A stretch of DNA of 64,000 bases. Origin: Zavarzinia marina (GTDB lineage: Bacteria > Pseudomonadota > Alphaproteobacteria > Zavarziniales > Zavarziniaceae). This document shows, piece after piece, positions 16,618 to 25,106 of this stretch (positions within the stretch are counted from its first letter, which is position 1; each line of letters opens with the position of its first letter). The translations under genes and the position numbers were made by a program. The stretch spans positions 124,001 through 188,000 of the forward strand of contig NZ_JAKGSB010000001.1 of NCBI RefSeq assembly GCF_021568905.1, written 5' to 3'. A model generated the notes under the pieces. The model made no database searches. It was given only the letters and a program-made list of their open reading frames with translations, and had not been told where the DNA came from.

Positions 16618-17625
16618 ATGGATTGGTATGCGGGCGCCGGGCGTCGGGTCGCCGTCATCGTCCCCTGCCTGAACGAGGAAGCGGCGATCGCCACCGTGGT
16701 GCGCGATTTTCGCACCGCGCTGCCCGGGGCCATGGTCTTTGTCTACGACAACATGTCGACCGACGGCACCATGCGCGCCGCCGCCGCCGCCGGCGCCGTG
16801 GTGCGCCAGGTCGGCCATCGCGGCAAGGGCAATGTCGTGCGGCGCATGTTCGCCGACGTCGACGCCGACGTCTATGTGATGGTCGACGGCGACGGCACCT
16901 ATGACGCCGGCGCGGCGCCGGCCATGGTGCGCCGCCTGCTGGACGATCATCTCGACATGGTGGTCGGCACCCGCGTCGACGACGATCCCGAGGCCTATCG
17001 CCGGGGCCACCGCTTCGGCAACTGGATGCTGACGACCCTGGTCACCAGGCTGTTCGGGCGCACCTTCACCGACATGCTGACCGGCTATCGCGTCTTCTCG
17101 CGCCGATTCGCCAAGGCGTTTCCGGCCCTGTCGCGCGGGTTCGAGATCGAGACCGAGATCACGGTCCATACCCTGGAACTCCGCCTCGCCACGGCCGAGA
17201 TGCCGACGCGCTATTCGTCCCGCGTCGAGGGCAGCACCTCGAAGCTGTCGACCTATCGCGACGGCTTGCGCATCCTGAAGCTGATCCTGCGCCTTCTGAT
17301 GCTGGAAAAGCCGCTGGCCCTGTTCGGCGGGCTGGCCGGGGTGCTGGCGCTCGCCTCGATCGGCTTCTTCATTCCGGTGCTGATCGACTATCTGGCGACC
17401 GGCCTGGTGCCGCGCTTCCCGACCCTGATCGTCTCCGTCAGCCTGATGTCGCTGGCGCTGCTGGCGCTGATGACCGGCATCATCCAGGACAATGTCACCC
17501 GAGGGCGGCAGGAGATGAAGCGCCTGTTCTATCTCGCCGCCGGTGACCGGGCGGCGGACCGCGAACAGCGCGATGAGCGCGGCGGCGACAGCGACTGGCA
17601 GGGGGAATGGCGCCGCCAGGCCTGA
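16618..17625 (+). CDS. Family 2 glycosyltransferase with C-terminal membrane helices
   Basis: The 335-residue protein starts at ATG 16618 after GAGAAGGAACAAG. A GT-A domain (residues 1-230) carries VIVPCLNEE, DNMSTDGT and the DxD-type VDGDGTYD. Two hydrophobic segments (about residues 235-258 and 273-297) anchor the C-terminus. This is the plan of dolichol/undecaprenyl-phosphate sugar transferases (DPM1/GtrB-like), which charge a polyprenyl phosphate at the cytoplasmic face. The tail (residues 306-335) is very charged and looks disordered. It is divergent from bufA; a functional link is not evident. The donor sugar is unknown. Confidence 0.85.
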   Translation: MDWYAGAGRRVAVIVPCLNEEAAIATVVRDFRTALPGAMVFVYDNMSTDGTMRAAAAAGAVVRQVGHRGKGNVVRRMFADVDADVYVMVDGDGTYDAGAAPAMVRRLLDDHLDMVVGTRVDDDPEAYRRGHRFGNWMLTTLVTRLFGRTFTDMLTGYRVFSRRFAKAFPALSRGFEIETEITVHTLELRLATAEMPTRYSSRVEGSTSKLSTYRDGLRILKLILRLLMLEKPLALFGGLAGVLALASIGFFIPVLIDYLATGLVPRFPTLIVSVSLMSLALLALMTGIIQDNVTRGRQEMKRLFYLAAGDRAADREQRDERGGDSDWQGEWRRQA

Positions 17626-17716
17626 TGCTGCGGCAACACGAAGGCTGACGCCGGTCCATCGAACCCTTTAGGATGCGCCCCGCGAACTTTCAGGGTGCAT
17701 TCTTTCAGGTAGGACC

Positions 17717-19066
17717 ATGGCCGAACCCCTCGAACTGCTGGACGATCTTCTTGGCCGCGCGCGCCGCGCGGGCGCCGATGCGGCCGATGCGCTCTATTTC
17801 GAGGCGGTTTCCCTCGGTGTTTCCTGGCGCCTCGGCCGGCTGGAGGATCTGGAACGGTCCGAGACCCGCGATCTCGGGCTGCGGGTTTTCGTCGGTTCCT
17901 CGCCCGCCATCGTCTCGTCCAGCGAAATCGATTCGGGGGCTCTCGACCGCATGGTCGAACGCGCCATCGGCATGGCGCGGGTAGCTCCGCCCGATCCCTA
18001 TGCCGGCCTCGCCGATTCCGCGCTCCTGGAAACCGCGCCGCCCGACCTCGACCTGCTCGATCCCGTCGAGCCCGATCCCCAGATCCTGTTCGACCGCGCC
18101 GCCGCCGCCGAGGCCGCGGCCATGGCCGTCGAGGGCGTGACAAATTCCGAAGGCGCGGGGGCGAGCTGGGGCACCAATCGCGTCGCCTTGGCGACCACCG
18201 GCGGCTTCGCCGGCGAATACACCAGTTCGATGCACGGTTTCTCGGTCTCGGTCCTGGCGGGCAGCGGCACCGCCATGGAACGCGATTACGACTATTGCGC
18301 CAATCGCCATGCCGAGGATCTGGAGGATGCGGCCACGGTCGGCAAGCGCGCGGGCGAGAAGACCGTGCGCCGCCTCAATCCCCGCAAGATGGGCACGGCC
18401 CAGGTGCCGGTGGTGTTCGATCCCCGCGTCTCCGCCTCCATGCTCGGCCATCTGGTCGGCGCCATCAACGGCGCCGCCATCGCGCGCGGCACGTCCTTCC
18501 TGAAGGATTTCCTGGGCAAGCCGGTGTTCGGGCCCGGCATCACCATCGTCGACGATCCGTTCCGCCGGCGCGGCCACCGCTCCCGCCCCTTCGACGGCGA
18601 AGGCGTGCGCTGCACGACCCGGAAGCTGATCGACCAGGGCATGCTGACCACCTGGCTGATGGACAGCGCCGCCGCCCGTCAGCTCGGCCTCGCCAGCACC
18701 GGCAGCGCCGCGCGCGGCACCTCGGGCCCGCCGGGCGCCGCCGCCGCCAACCTGCACATGGAGCCGGGTACCGTCTCGCCCAAGGATCTGATCGGCGACA
18801 TCGAGCGCGGCTTCTACGTGACCGAGATGATCGGCTCCGGCGTCAACGGCATCACCGGCGACTACAGCCGGGGCGCGGCCGGCTTCTGGATCGAGAAGGG
18901 CGAGATCGTCTTCCCGGTCAGCGAGATGACCATCGCCGGCAATCTGAAGGACATGTTCCGCAACATGACCCCGGCCGACGACCTGGTGTTCCGCTTCGGC
19001 GCCAATGCCCCGACGCTCCGGGTCGACGGCATGACCGTTGCCGGCTCCAAGAAATCCGACACGTGA
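17717..19066 (+). CDS. pmbA: TldE/PmbA-family protein
   Basis: The 449-residue protein follows a strong ribosome site (AGGTAGGACC). The TldD/PmbA fold is recognisable from NSEGAGASWGTNRVAL, the long middle stretch ending MGTAQVPVVFDPRV, and the C-terminal GYVTEMIGSGVNGITGDYSRGAAGFWIE-like region. The HExxxH zinc motif of TldD is absent, so this is the TldE/PmbA partner, which forms a heterodimeric protease with TldD. No tldD lies in the window. Its stop overlaps the start of the following phosphatase gene by 4 bp. Confidence 0.92.
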   Translation: MAEPLELLDDLLGRARRAGADAADALYFEAVSLGVSWRLGRLEDLERSETRDLGLRVFVGSSPAIVSSSEIDSGALDRMVERAIGMARVAPPDPYAGLADSALLETAPPDLDLLDPVEPDPQILFDRAAAAEAAAMAVEGVTNSEGAGASWGTNRVALATTGGFAGEYTSSMHGFSVSVLAGSGTAMERDYDYCANRHAEDLEDAATVGKRAGEKTVRRLNPRKMGTAQVPVVFDPRVSASMLGHLVGAINGAAIARGTSFLKDFLGKPVFGPGITIVDDPFRRRGHRSRPFDGEGVRCTTRKLIDQGMLTTWLMDSAAARQLGLASTGSAARGTSGPPGAAAANLHMEPGTVSPKDLIGDIERGFYVTEMIGSGVNGITGDYSRGAAGFWIEKGEIVFPVSEMTIAGNLKDMFRNMTPADDLVFRFGANAPTLRVDGMTVAGSKKSDT

Positions 19067-19875
19067 CGGCGGACGATCTCGAACTCCTGACCGCGGCGGC
19101 GCGCGAGGCGGGCGACATCGCGCTCGATTTCCGGGCCAAGGGGTTCCGCACCTGGGAAAAGCCGGGCCACGGCCCGGTCACCGATGCCGATCTCGCCGTC
19201 GACGCCCATCTGAAGGAGATGCTGGGCCGGGCCCGGCCCGACTATGGCTGGCTGTCGGAAGAAACCACGGATAACCCGGCCCGTCTGGACGCCAAGCGGC
19301 TCTTCGTCGTCGATCCGATCGACGGCACCCGCGCTTTCGTCAAGGGCCGGCCGCTGTTCGCCGTCTCGATCGCGGTGGTGGAGGACGGGCGTCCGATCTA
19401 CGGCGTCGTCTTCAACCCGGCGCTGGGCGAACTCTATGCCGCCATCCGCGACGGCGGCGCCCGTCTCAACGGCGATGCGATCCGGGTCAGCCCCCGGGGC
19501 CTGCTGCCGGGGGCGCGGCTGATCGGTGCCGCCGACATGTTCCGCTCGAAATTCTGGCCGACGCCCTGGCCGGAGATCGAGGTCTCCCCCTCCAACTCGA
19601 TCGCCTATGCACTCTGCCAGGTGGCGAGCGGGGCCAAGGACGGTTCCGTCAGCCTGACCGGCAAGAGCGACTGGGACATCGCCGCCGCCGATCTCATCGT
19701 CAGGGAGGCGGGCGGCATCGCCAGCACCCACATGGGCGAACCCTTCCTCTTCAACCGTCCCTCGACCCGCCACCGCAACGTCATTTCGGCCGGCCCCGAA
19801 CTCCACGCCCGCCTCATCGAGAAGCTGGAGGAATTCCGCCCGCCGGAAGACGTCGCGAAACAGCTCATGGGCTGA
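19063..19875 (+). CDS. CysQ/inositol-monophosphatase-family phosphatase
   Basis: The GTG start at 19063 overlaps the pmbA stop (GTGA). The 270-residue product has the full Mg-dependent IMPase-superfamily signature. SEET supplies the first metal ligand, VDPIDGTRAFVKG the second site, and SDWDIAAADLIVREAGG the C-terminal Asp motif. Candidate activities are 3'(2'),5'-bisphosphate nucleotidase (CysQ, removing pAp from sulfur assimilation) or inositol-1-phosphatase. The overall sequence and the TRAFVKG extension suggest the CysQ-like branch, but the substrate is not certain. After the stop, TTTTTTT (19876-19882) follows a very short CAGC/GCTG stem. Confidence 0.88.
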   Translation: MTADDLELLTAAAREAGDIALDFRAKGFRTWEKPGHGPVTDADLAVDAHLKEMLGRARPDYGWLSEETTDNPARLDAKRLFVVDPIDGTRAFVKGRPLFAVSIAVVEDGRPIYGVVFNPALGELYAAIRDGGARLNGDAIRVSPRGLLPGARLIGAADMFRSKFWPTPWPEIEVSPSNSIAYALCQVASGAKDGSVSLTGKSDWDIAAADLIVREAGGIASTHMGEPFLFNRPSTRHRNVISAGPELHARLIEKLEEFRPPEDVAKQLMG

Positions 19876-19941
19876 TTTTTTTCGCGCCGCTTGTCACAAG
19901 CCGGGCGCTGCCGTCGTCATCTCTTTGGAAAGGAGACAGAT

Positions 19942-20388
19942 ATGACGGCAGATCTTCATCAGGGGCGTCATCCTCATCAGGGGCGTCATCGTCATCAGGG
20001 GGGTCTCTGGCGCGGCGCGGGCCTCGTCCTCGGGCTCGGCTTCATCGCCAACGGCCTCTTCATGTTCGCGGATCCCTATGGCTGGTATCTCGATGTACCG
20101 GGCGTCGTGGACACCGGGCCGCCCAACCGCCATTTCATCGGCGATATCGGCGGGGCCTATCTGGCGACCGGGGCGGGGCTGCTGGCCGGGCTTCGCTTTC
20201 GGGCGCTGCTGCCGGGGGCCGCTTTGGTTGCCGCCCTGTTCCATGGCCTGCATGCCGTGGTGCACGGGCTGGATGCGGCGGCGGGGCGCTGCTCGCCCCG
20301 GCAATTGATGCTGGATCCCTGGGCCGTCGGCCTGCCGGCCCTGGTGCTGGCCGGTTTCGCGGTCGCGATCCTGCGGGGGAGGGCGTGA
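19942..20388 (+). CDS. Small membrane protein with a His-rich repeat N-terminus
   Basis: The ATG at 19942 follows AAGGAGACAGAT, a near-ideal ribosome site; a longer frame from 19891 is less likely. The 148-residue protein opens with a repeat DLHQGRHPHQGRHRHQGG (residues 4-21) encoded by a DNA repeat (CATCAGGGGCGTCATC). Four hydrophobic segments follow, separated by short loops. The His-rich tail could bind metal or be a repeat artefact. It is the first of three overlapping genes ending in a sigma factor. The family is not recognised. Confidence 0.75.
   Translation: MTADLHQGRHPHQGRHRHQGGLWRGAGLVLGLGFIANGLFMFADPYGWYLDVPGVVDTGPPNRHFIGDIGGAYLATGAGLLAGLRFRALLPGAALVAALFHGLHAVVHGLDAAAGRCSPRQLMLDPWAVGLPALVLAGFAVAILRGRA
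19955..20001 (+). repeat. In-frame tandem repeat encoding HQGRH units
   Basis: CATCAGGGGCGTCATC occurs at about 19957 and 19975, with a third partial copy (CATCAGGGG) at about 19993. The unit of 18 bp keeps the frame and adds HQGRHx to the N-terminus of the membrane protein. The copy number may vary between strains through slippage. Confidence 0.7.
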
Positions 20389-20906
20389 TGCTGGATTGGT
20401 ACTATCGCCGCCAGATCGACAAGGGCGAGGCCCGCCTCGGCCAGTCGGCCGAATGGCTGCGCGACGTGCTGGCCAGCAGCCGCGCCGGCTTCCGCAAGTT
20501 CGGCATGTTCATGATGCTGGCCAATCACCGGGCCCATGCCCCGGCCGATCTCTGGCACCTTTGCCGCGTCGCCGCCGACATGGTGGAGGATTGCGGTCCC
20601 TGCACCCAGATCGCCGTCGACATGGCCTTGCAGGGCGGCGTGCCGGCGTCGGTGTTGCGCGCCGCCGTCGACGGCAGGCTGCAGGACCTGTCGCCGCGCC
20701 AGGCGCTCGCCTTTCGCTTCGCCCGCGCCGTCGCCGCCAATACGCCGGAGGCGGAGGACCTGCGCGCGGCGCTCGAAGCGGAAATCGGCAAGCCGGCCAT
20801 GGCCGATCTCGCCATCGCCATCGCGACCGCAAGGGTGTTTCCGGCGATGAAGCGGGCACTCGGCCACGCCCTGTCGTGCAGCCGGGTCGAGGTGCGCACG
20901 CCATGA
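20388..20906 (+). CDS. AhpD/carboxymuconolactone-decarboxylase-like protein
   Basis: The ATG at 20388 shares one base with the previous stop. The 172-residue helical protein contains VEDCGPCTQIAVDMAL (Cys about 66 and 69), a CxxC active site of the AhpD-like fold, in which a Cys pair and nearby Glu/His handle peroxide or thiol redox chemistry. The C-terminal part (LAIAIATARVFPAMKRALG) is also typical. It overlaps the downstream sigma factor gene by 4 bp. CMD/AhpD-like genes often sit beside SigJ-type sigma factors, suggesting an oxidative-stress unit. Confidence 0.78.
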   Translation: MLDWYYRRQIDKGEARLGQSAEWLRDVLASSRAGFRKFGMFMMLANHRAHAPADLWHLCRVAADMVEDCGPCTQIAVDMALQGGVPASVLRAAVDGRLQDLSPRQALAFRFARAVAANTPEAEDLRAALEAEIGKPAMADLAIAIATARVFPAMKRALGHALSCSRVEVRTP

Positions 20907-21790
20907 GCGGGCGGGCGGGGCTGGCGGACCTGATGGCGGCGCGGCCCCGCCTGCTGCGCCTCGCCTATCGCCTGACCGGGGTGATGGCCGAGGCGGAGGA
21001 CCTGGTGCAGGAGATGATGCTGCGCTTTCACCGGGCCGAGGCGGCGGAGGTCCGCGAGCCGGCGGCCTGGGCGACGACGGTGGTGACGCGGCTCGCCCTC
21101 GATCACCTGCGACGGCGGCGGCGCGAAGCCTATGTCGGCTCCTGGCTGCCCGGCCCGGTCGCGGACGATCCGGGCGACGAGGGCAGGGCGGCGCAACGCG
21201 CCGAATTGGCGGACGACCTGTCGCTCGCCTTTCTCATGGTGCTGGACCGGCTGTCGCCCGGCGAGCGGGCGGCCTTCCTGCTGCACGACGCCTTCGGCCA
21301 CGATCATGCGGCGATCGCCGCGATCCTCGGCAAGAGCGAGGCGGCGGTGCGCCAGCTCGTCAGCCGGGGGCGGGCGCGGATGCGCGCGGAGCGGCCGGAA
21401 ATCCATGTTCCCAAGGCGGCGCGCGACGCCGTCGCCGCGCGCTTCATCGCCGCCCTGGTGGCGATGGACGGCGCCGAACTGATGGCCACCATGGCCGAGG
21501 ACGCGGTGCTGCATTCCGACGGCGGCGGCAAGCGCCGCGCCGCCCTCAACCCGATCCGCGGGGCGGACAGGGTGCTGCGCTTCTTCGTCGGAATCGCGCG
21601 CAAGAACGACATGGCCCTGCGCTTCGTGGCCATGCGCCTGAACGGCGCCCCCGGCCTCGTCGCCCTCAATGGCGACATGGTCTGGTTCGCCCTGGTGCCC
21701 GACGTGACGGGCGAGCGCGTGACCCGCATTCTCCTGATCTCCAACCCCGACAAGCTGGGCGGGGTGGAGGCCGCGCTCACTCCCGCCTGA
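20903..21790 (+). CDS. sigJ: SigJ-type ECF RNA polymerase sigma factor with SnoaL-like tail
   Basis: The 295-residue protein starts at ATGA overlapping the preceding stop. Sigma region 2 (about residues 8-75) has YRLTGVMAEAEDLVQEMMLRF. Region 4 (about 112-165) has LSPGERAAFLLHDAFGHDHAAIAAILGKSEAAVRQLVSRGRARM. The last 120 residues form a SnoaL/NTF2-like domain (AALVAMDGAELMATMAEDAVLHSDGGG). This is the ECF41/SigJ arrangement, in which the C-terminal domain replaces an anti-sigma factor and tunes activity. ECF41 sigma factors usually control their adjacent CMD/oxidoreductase gene, here the AhpD-like gene. Confidence 0.9.
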   Translation: MSGRAGLADLMAARPRLLRLAYRLTGVMAEAEDLVQEMMLRFHRAEAAEVREPAAWATTVVTRLALDHLRRRRREAYVGSWLPGPVADDPGDEGRAAQRAELADDLSLAFLMVLDRLSPGERAAFLLHDAFGHDHAAIAAILGKSEAAVRQLVSRGRARMRAERPEIHVPKAARDAVAARFIAALVAMDGAELMATMAEDAVLHSDGGGKRRAALNPIRGADRVLRFFVGIARKNDMALRFVAMRLNGAPGLVALNGDMVWFALVPDVTGERVTRILLISNPDKLGGVEAALTPA

Positions 21791-22511
21791 GGAGCTTGTC
21801 GACGATCAGGTTGCCGACCATGCCGGCGTGGAAATCGGCGCGCAGCGCGACCGGGTCGTAGACCGTGTCGACCCAGGTCCAGAAATCGATGCCGGTCTCG
21901 TCCCGGGCCTCGATATAGGCTTCGAAGAAACGGTCCAAGACGCCGGTGCGGCCCTGCCTGATATGGCCGTATTTGAGCGCGAGCTGTTTCTGCGCTTCCT
22001 CGATCGGCCGGCCCTCGTGCAGGAAGAGATAGAGCGCCGAGGTGATGCCGGCCCGGTCGGCGCCCGACTTGCAGTGCATCAGGGCGGGATATTCGATCCG
22101 TTCGAACAGCGCCTTCAGGTCGCGCAGGCGCTCGGCGGACGGCGGCTCGCGCGAGGTCATGACGAAGTCGACCAGGGTGATGCCGGCGTCCGCCGCCGTC
22201 TTCTTCTCGAACAGATAGGTGGCGCAGTCGCGCGGGCCGCGCAGGTTCAGGATCGTCTTCACGCCCCGCCGGCCCAGCGCCCGGATCTGCCACGGATGGG
22301 GCTGGGCGCCGCGCCACATGGCGTCCGAGACCCGGCGCATGTTCCAGAACAGCAGGCGGAAGACGCCGTGGTCGACGAACAGCGCCTCGAACCAAGCGAG
22401 CGTGCGGCGCCAGGGCGTATCGGCCTCGGCGCGGGCGGCACGCAGGCTGTTCCCGATCTTCCGGGTTTGCTGTTTGAACACGTTCCATCCTCGCTGCGTC
22501 GCCGCCTGCAT
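21777..22511 (-). CDS. Cys-dependent (CX5R) protein-tyrosine-phosphatase-like protein
   Basis: The 244-residue product (from ATG 22511) contains the phosphatase loop HCKSGADRAG with Cys147 and Arg153. It is preceded by the ILNLRGPRDCATYLFEKKTA and VDFVMTSREPPS segments of dual-specificity-type phosphatases. A GTG at 22481 (10 codons in) with GAGGATGGAAC before it is an alternative start. The N-terminus (WRRTLAWFEALFVDHGVFRLLFWN) is aromatic and may touch the membrane. The gene is divergent from the lipid A operon, and its 3' end overlaps the sigma factor gene by 14 bp. The substrate could be protein tyrosine or a lipid/sugar phosphate. Confidence 0.83.
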   Translation of the reverse strand: MQAATQRGWNVFKQQTRKIGNSLRAARAEADTPWRRTLAWFEALFVDHGVFRLLFWNMRRVSDAMWRGAQPHPWQIRALGRRGVKTILNLRGPRDCATYLFEKKTAADAGITLVDFVMTSREPPSAERLRDLKALFERIEYPALMHCKSGADRAGITSALYLFLHEGRPIEEAQKQLALKYGHIRQGRTGVLDRFFEAYIEARDETGIDFWTWVDTVYDPVALRADFHAGMVGNLIVDKLLRRE

Positions 22512-22567
22512 ATAGCGGCGCGGGCCGCGCGGGGCAAGTCGACGCCGGTTTGTCCGCGGGAGAAGAC

Positions 22568-24373
22568 GTGCTAGTTTCCGGCGCCGTAGAGACGGGTAGA
22601 GAGTTGACCACCACATCCGCACCGGCGACCCCGACGGCCGCCCAGAAACCCACCGTGATCCGCCGCCTGCTGCTGAGCGCGGTCCGGCCCCATGCCCGCC
22701 GCCTCGTCCTCGCCGGCATCATGATGGCCTTCGTCGCCGCGACCACGGCGGCGCTCGCCTATCTGCTCGATCCCGCGATCGACGACATCTTCGTCGCCAA
22801 GGATCCCGAGGCGCTGTGGATGGTGCCGCTGGCGGTCATCGTCACGGCGCTCATCAAATCGGTCGCGGATTACATCCAGAGCGTGCAGATGTCCTATGTC
22901 GGCCAGCGAATCGTGGCCGATACCCAGCTCCAGCTGTTCGACCGCTTCATGCGCGCCGATCTCGCCTGGATCCACGACATCCATTCGGGGCGCCTGATCT
23001 CAGCCTTCCTCTATGACGCCAATCTCCTGTCCGAGGCGGTGTCGAAGGGTGTCGTCGGCCTGCTGCGCGACGCGGCGACGGTGCTCATGCTGGTCGGCGT
23101 CATGTATTACCAGAACTGGCAATTGGCCATGGTCGCCTCCATCGGCTTCCCGGTCGCCGCCCTGGTCATGCGCCGCATGGGCAGGAAGACCCACAAGACC
23201 TCGACCAGGGCCCAGGCCGAGACCGGCACGCTCGCCTCCCTCCTGACGGAGCGTTTCGACGGCAATCGCCTGATCAAGGCCTACGGCCGCGAGGAAGACG
23301 AACTGGCGACCGTCACCGCCTCGGTCGAGCGCCGCCTCGGCCATCTGATGCGCGGCGTGCGCACCAAGGCGGCGACGGTGCCGATCAACGATGCCGTGGG
23401 TGCCGCCGCCATCGCCGCCGCCATCCTCTATGCAGGGCTCCAGGCCCAGACGGCGGAACTCAGTTTCGGCGGCTTCACCAGTTTCATCGCGGCCATGATC
23501 ATGGCCTATCAGCCGCTGCGCAGCCTCTCGACCCTGAACAATACCTGGCAGGAAGGGCTGGCGGCGGCCGTCCGCGTCTTCGCCATGCTGGACGTCGAGC
23601 CCCGCGTGACCGACGCGCCGGACGCGGAGGAGATCACCGTCAGCCGGGGCGAGCTTCGCTTCGACGACGTGAAATTCGCCTATGGCGACGGCACCGAAGC
23701 CCTGAAGGGCGTTTCCTTCACCGTGCCGGCGGGCAAGACCGTGGCCCTGGTCGGGCCGTCGGGTGGCGGCAAGTCGACCACCATCAACCTGATCCCGCGC
23801 TTCTACGATCCGACCGGCGGCACCATCTCGATCGACGGCACGGAGATCCGCCGGGCGACGCTCGCCTCGCTCCGCCGCGCCATGGCGCTGGTCGCCCAGG
23901 AAGCCACTTTGTTCGACGATACGATCGCCGCCAACATCGGCTATGGCCGGCCCGGCGCCGGGCGCGACGAGATCGAGGCGGCGGCCCGTGCGGCGGCGGC
24001 CTATGACTTCATTGCCGCGCTGCCCAAGGGTTTCGACACGGTGGTCGGCGAATCGGGGGTCAAACTCTCGGGCGGGCAGCGCCAGCGCATCTGCATCGCC
24101 CGTGCCTTCCTGCGCGATGCCCCGATCCTGCTCCTGGACGAGGCGACCTCCGCCCTCGACACGGAATCGGAACGGGCGATCCAGGCCACCCTGCGCGGCC
24201 TGATGAAGGGACGTACCACCCTCGTCATCGCCCACCGTCTGTCCACCATCGTCGATGCCGACTGCATCCATGTGGTCGAAGGCGGCCGCATCGCGGAAAG
24301 CGGCACCCATGACGAGCTGATCGCGAAGGGCGGTCTCTATGCACGGCTCTATGCCCAGGCCGAGGCGGAATAG
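22568..24373 (+). CDS. msbA: Lipid A flippase MsbA-like ABC exporter
   Basis: The chosen start is GTG 22568, behind GGGAGAAGAC; TTG codons at 22550 and 22604 are alternatives. The 601-residue half transporter has six membrane helices (residues 1-340) and an ATPase with Walker A GPSGGGKST near residue 396, signature LSGGQRQR and [16 protein letters not shown]. It flips lipid A-core or similar lipids across the inner membrane; the assignment rests on its place directly before DUF374 acyltransferase, waaA and lpxK genes. The next start codon lies inside its 3' end (35-bp overlap). Other lipid substrates are possible. Confidence 0.9.
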   Translation: MLVSGAVETGRELTTTSAPATPTAAQKPTVIRRLLLSAVRPHARRLVLAGIMMAFVAATTAALAYLLDPAIDDIFVAKDPEALWMVPLAVIVTALIKSVADYIQSVQMSYVGQRIVADTQLQLFDRFMRADLAWIHDIHSGRLISAFLYDANLLSEAVSKGVVGLLRDAATVLMLVGVMYYQNWQLAMVASIGFPVAALVMRRMGRKTHKTSTRAQAETGTLASLLTERFDGNRLIKAYGREEDELATVTASVERRLGHLMRGVRTKAATVPINDAVGAAAIAAAILYAGLQAQTAELSFGGFTSFIAAMIMAYQPLRSLSTLNNTWQEGLAAAVRVFAMLDVEPRVTDAPDAEEITVSRGELRFDDVKFAYGDGTEALKGVSFTVPAGKTVALVGPSGGGKSTTINLIPRFYDPTGGTISIDGTEIRRATLASLRRAMALVAQEATLFDDTIAANIGYGRPGAGRDEIEAAARAAAAYDFIAALPKGFDTVVGESGVKLSGGQRQRICIARAFLRDAPILLLDEATSALDTESERAIQATLRGLMKGRTTLVIAHRLSTIVDADCIHVVEGGRIAESGTHDELIAKGGLYARLYAQAEAE

Positions 24374-25106
24374 GACCAGCGGTCCGCTCTTGAAGCGGAT
24401 CGCCCGGTCGCGGTTCGTCCAGACCCTGCTGATCTGGCTGATCACGGGCTATATCCGTCTGGTCCGCATCACGTCCCGCTTCGCCGAGGACGGGCCGGGG
24501 CTCGACCGCTTCCTCGATCATTGGGAAGGAACGAGGAAGCCCATGGTGGTCTGCTTCTGGCACGGCCGCCTGATGATGATGGCGCGTTTCCGCCGCCGCG
24601 ATCAGCGCCATTCCAACGTCCTGATCTCGACCCATGCCGATGGCGAATTGATCGCCCGGGCGATCGAGAACCTGGGCATGACCACCGTGCGCGGCTCCAG
24701 CCGGCGCGGCGGCGTCGGCGCGCTCCGCGAGTTGCTGCAGGTGATCGAGCGGGGCGAGATCGCGGTCTTCACCCCCGACGGGCCCAAGGGGCCGCGCATG
24801 CGCGCCCAGGGCGGCGCCATCGCCGCCGCCTCGGCGACCGGCGTGCCCCTGTTCCCGGTCACGGTCTCGACCAGGCGCGGGCCGATCCTGAATTCATGGG
24901 ACCGTTTCCTGCTGGCGACGCCGTTCAATCGCGGCCTTTATTTCGTCGGCGAGCCGATCATGGTGCCGCCCGACCTCGACGATGACGCCTTCGAACGTTG
25001 GCGCCTTCTGCTCGAGACCCGGCTGAACGACCTGACGGCGGAAGCCGACCGGCGCATGGGCCGCGCGACGGTCGAACCGGCGCCGCCGGGGAGGCTGCGG
25101 CGATGA
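24339..25106 (+). CDS. DUF374 lysophospholipid-acyltransferase-family protein
   Basis: The 255-residue protein has an N-terminal hydrophobic anchor (about residues 25-45), the variant acyltransferase motif CFWHGRLMMM, and the DUF374 hallmark stretches ISTHADGELIA, GSSRRGGVGALREL and FTPDGPKGP. DUF374 proteins are inner-membrane acyltransferase relatives typically encoded with lipid A/Kdo genes; the acyl acceptor is not settled. ATG codons at 24339 and 24351 are both inside msbA, so the exact start is uncertain. Its stop overlaps waaA by 4 bp. Confidence 0.87.
   Translation: MHGSMPRPRRNRTSGPLLKRIARSRFVQTLLIWLITGYIRLVRITSRFAEDGPGLDRFLDHWEGTRKPMVVCFWHGRLMMMARFRRRDQRHSNVLISTHADGELIARAIENLGMTTVRGSSRRGGVGALRELLQVIERGEIAVFTPDGPKGPRMRAQGGAIAAASATGVPLFPVTVSTRRGPILNSWDRFLLATPFNRGLYFVGEPIMVPPDLDDDAFERWRLLLETRLNDLTAEADRRMGRATVEPAPPGRLRR

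Noticed and set aside
19861-19882. Intrinsic terminator after the CysQ-like gene
   Set aside because: The T-run is good but the stem is only four base pairs, so a stable hairpin is unlikely.
19955-20001. CATCAGGGGCGTCATC repeats as a CRISPR array
   Set aside because: The units are adjacent, in frame within a gene and lack spacers.
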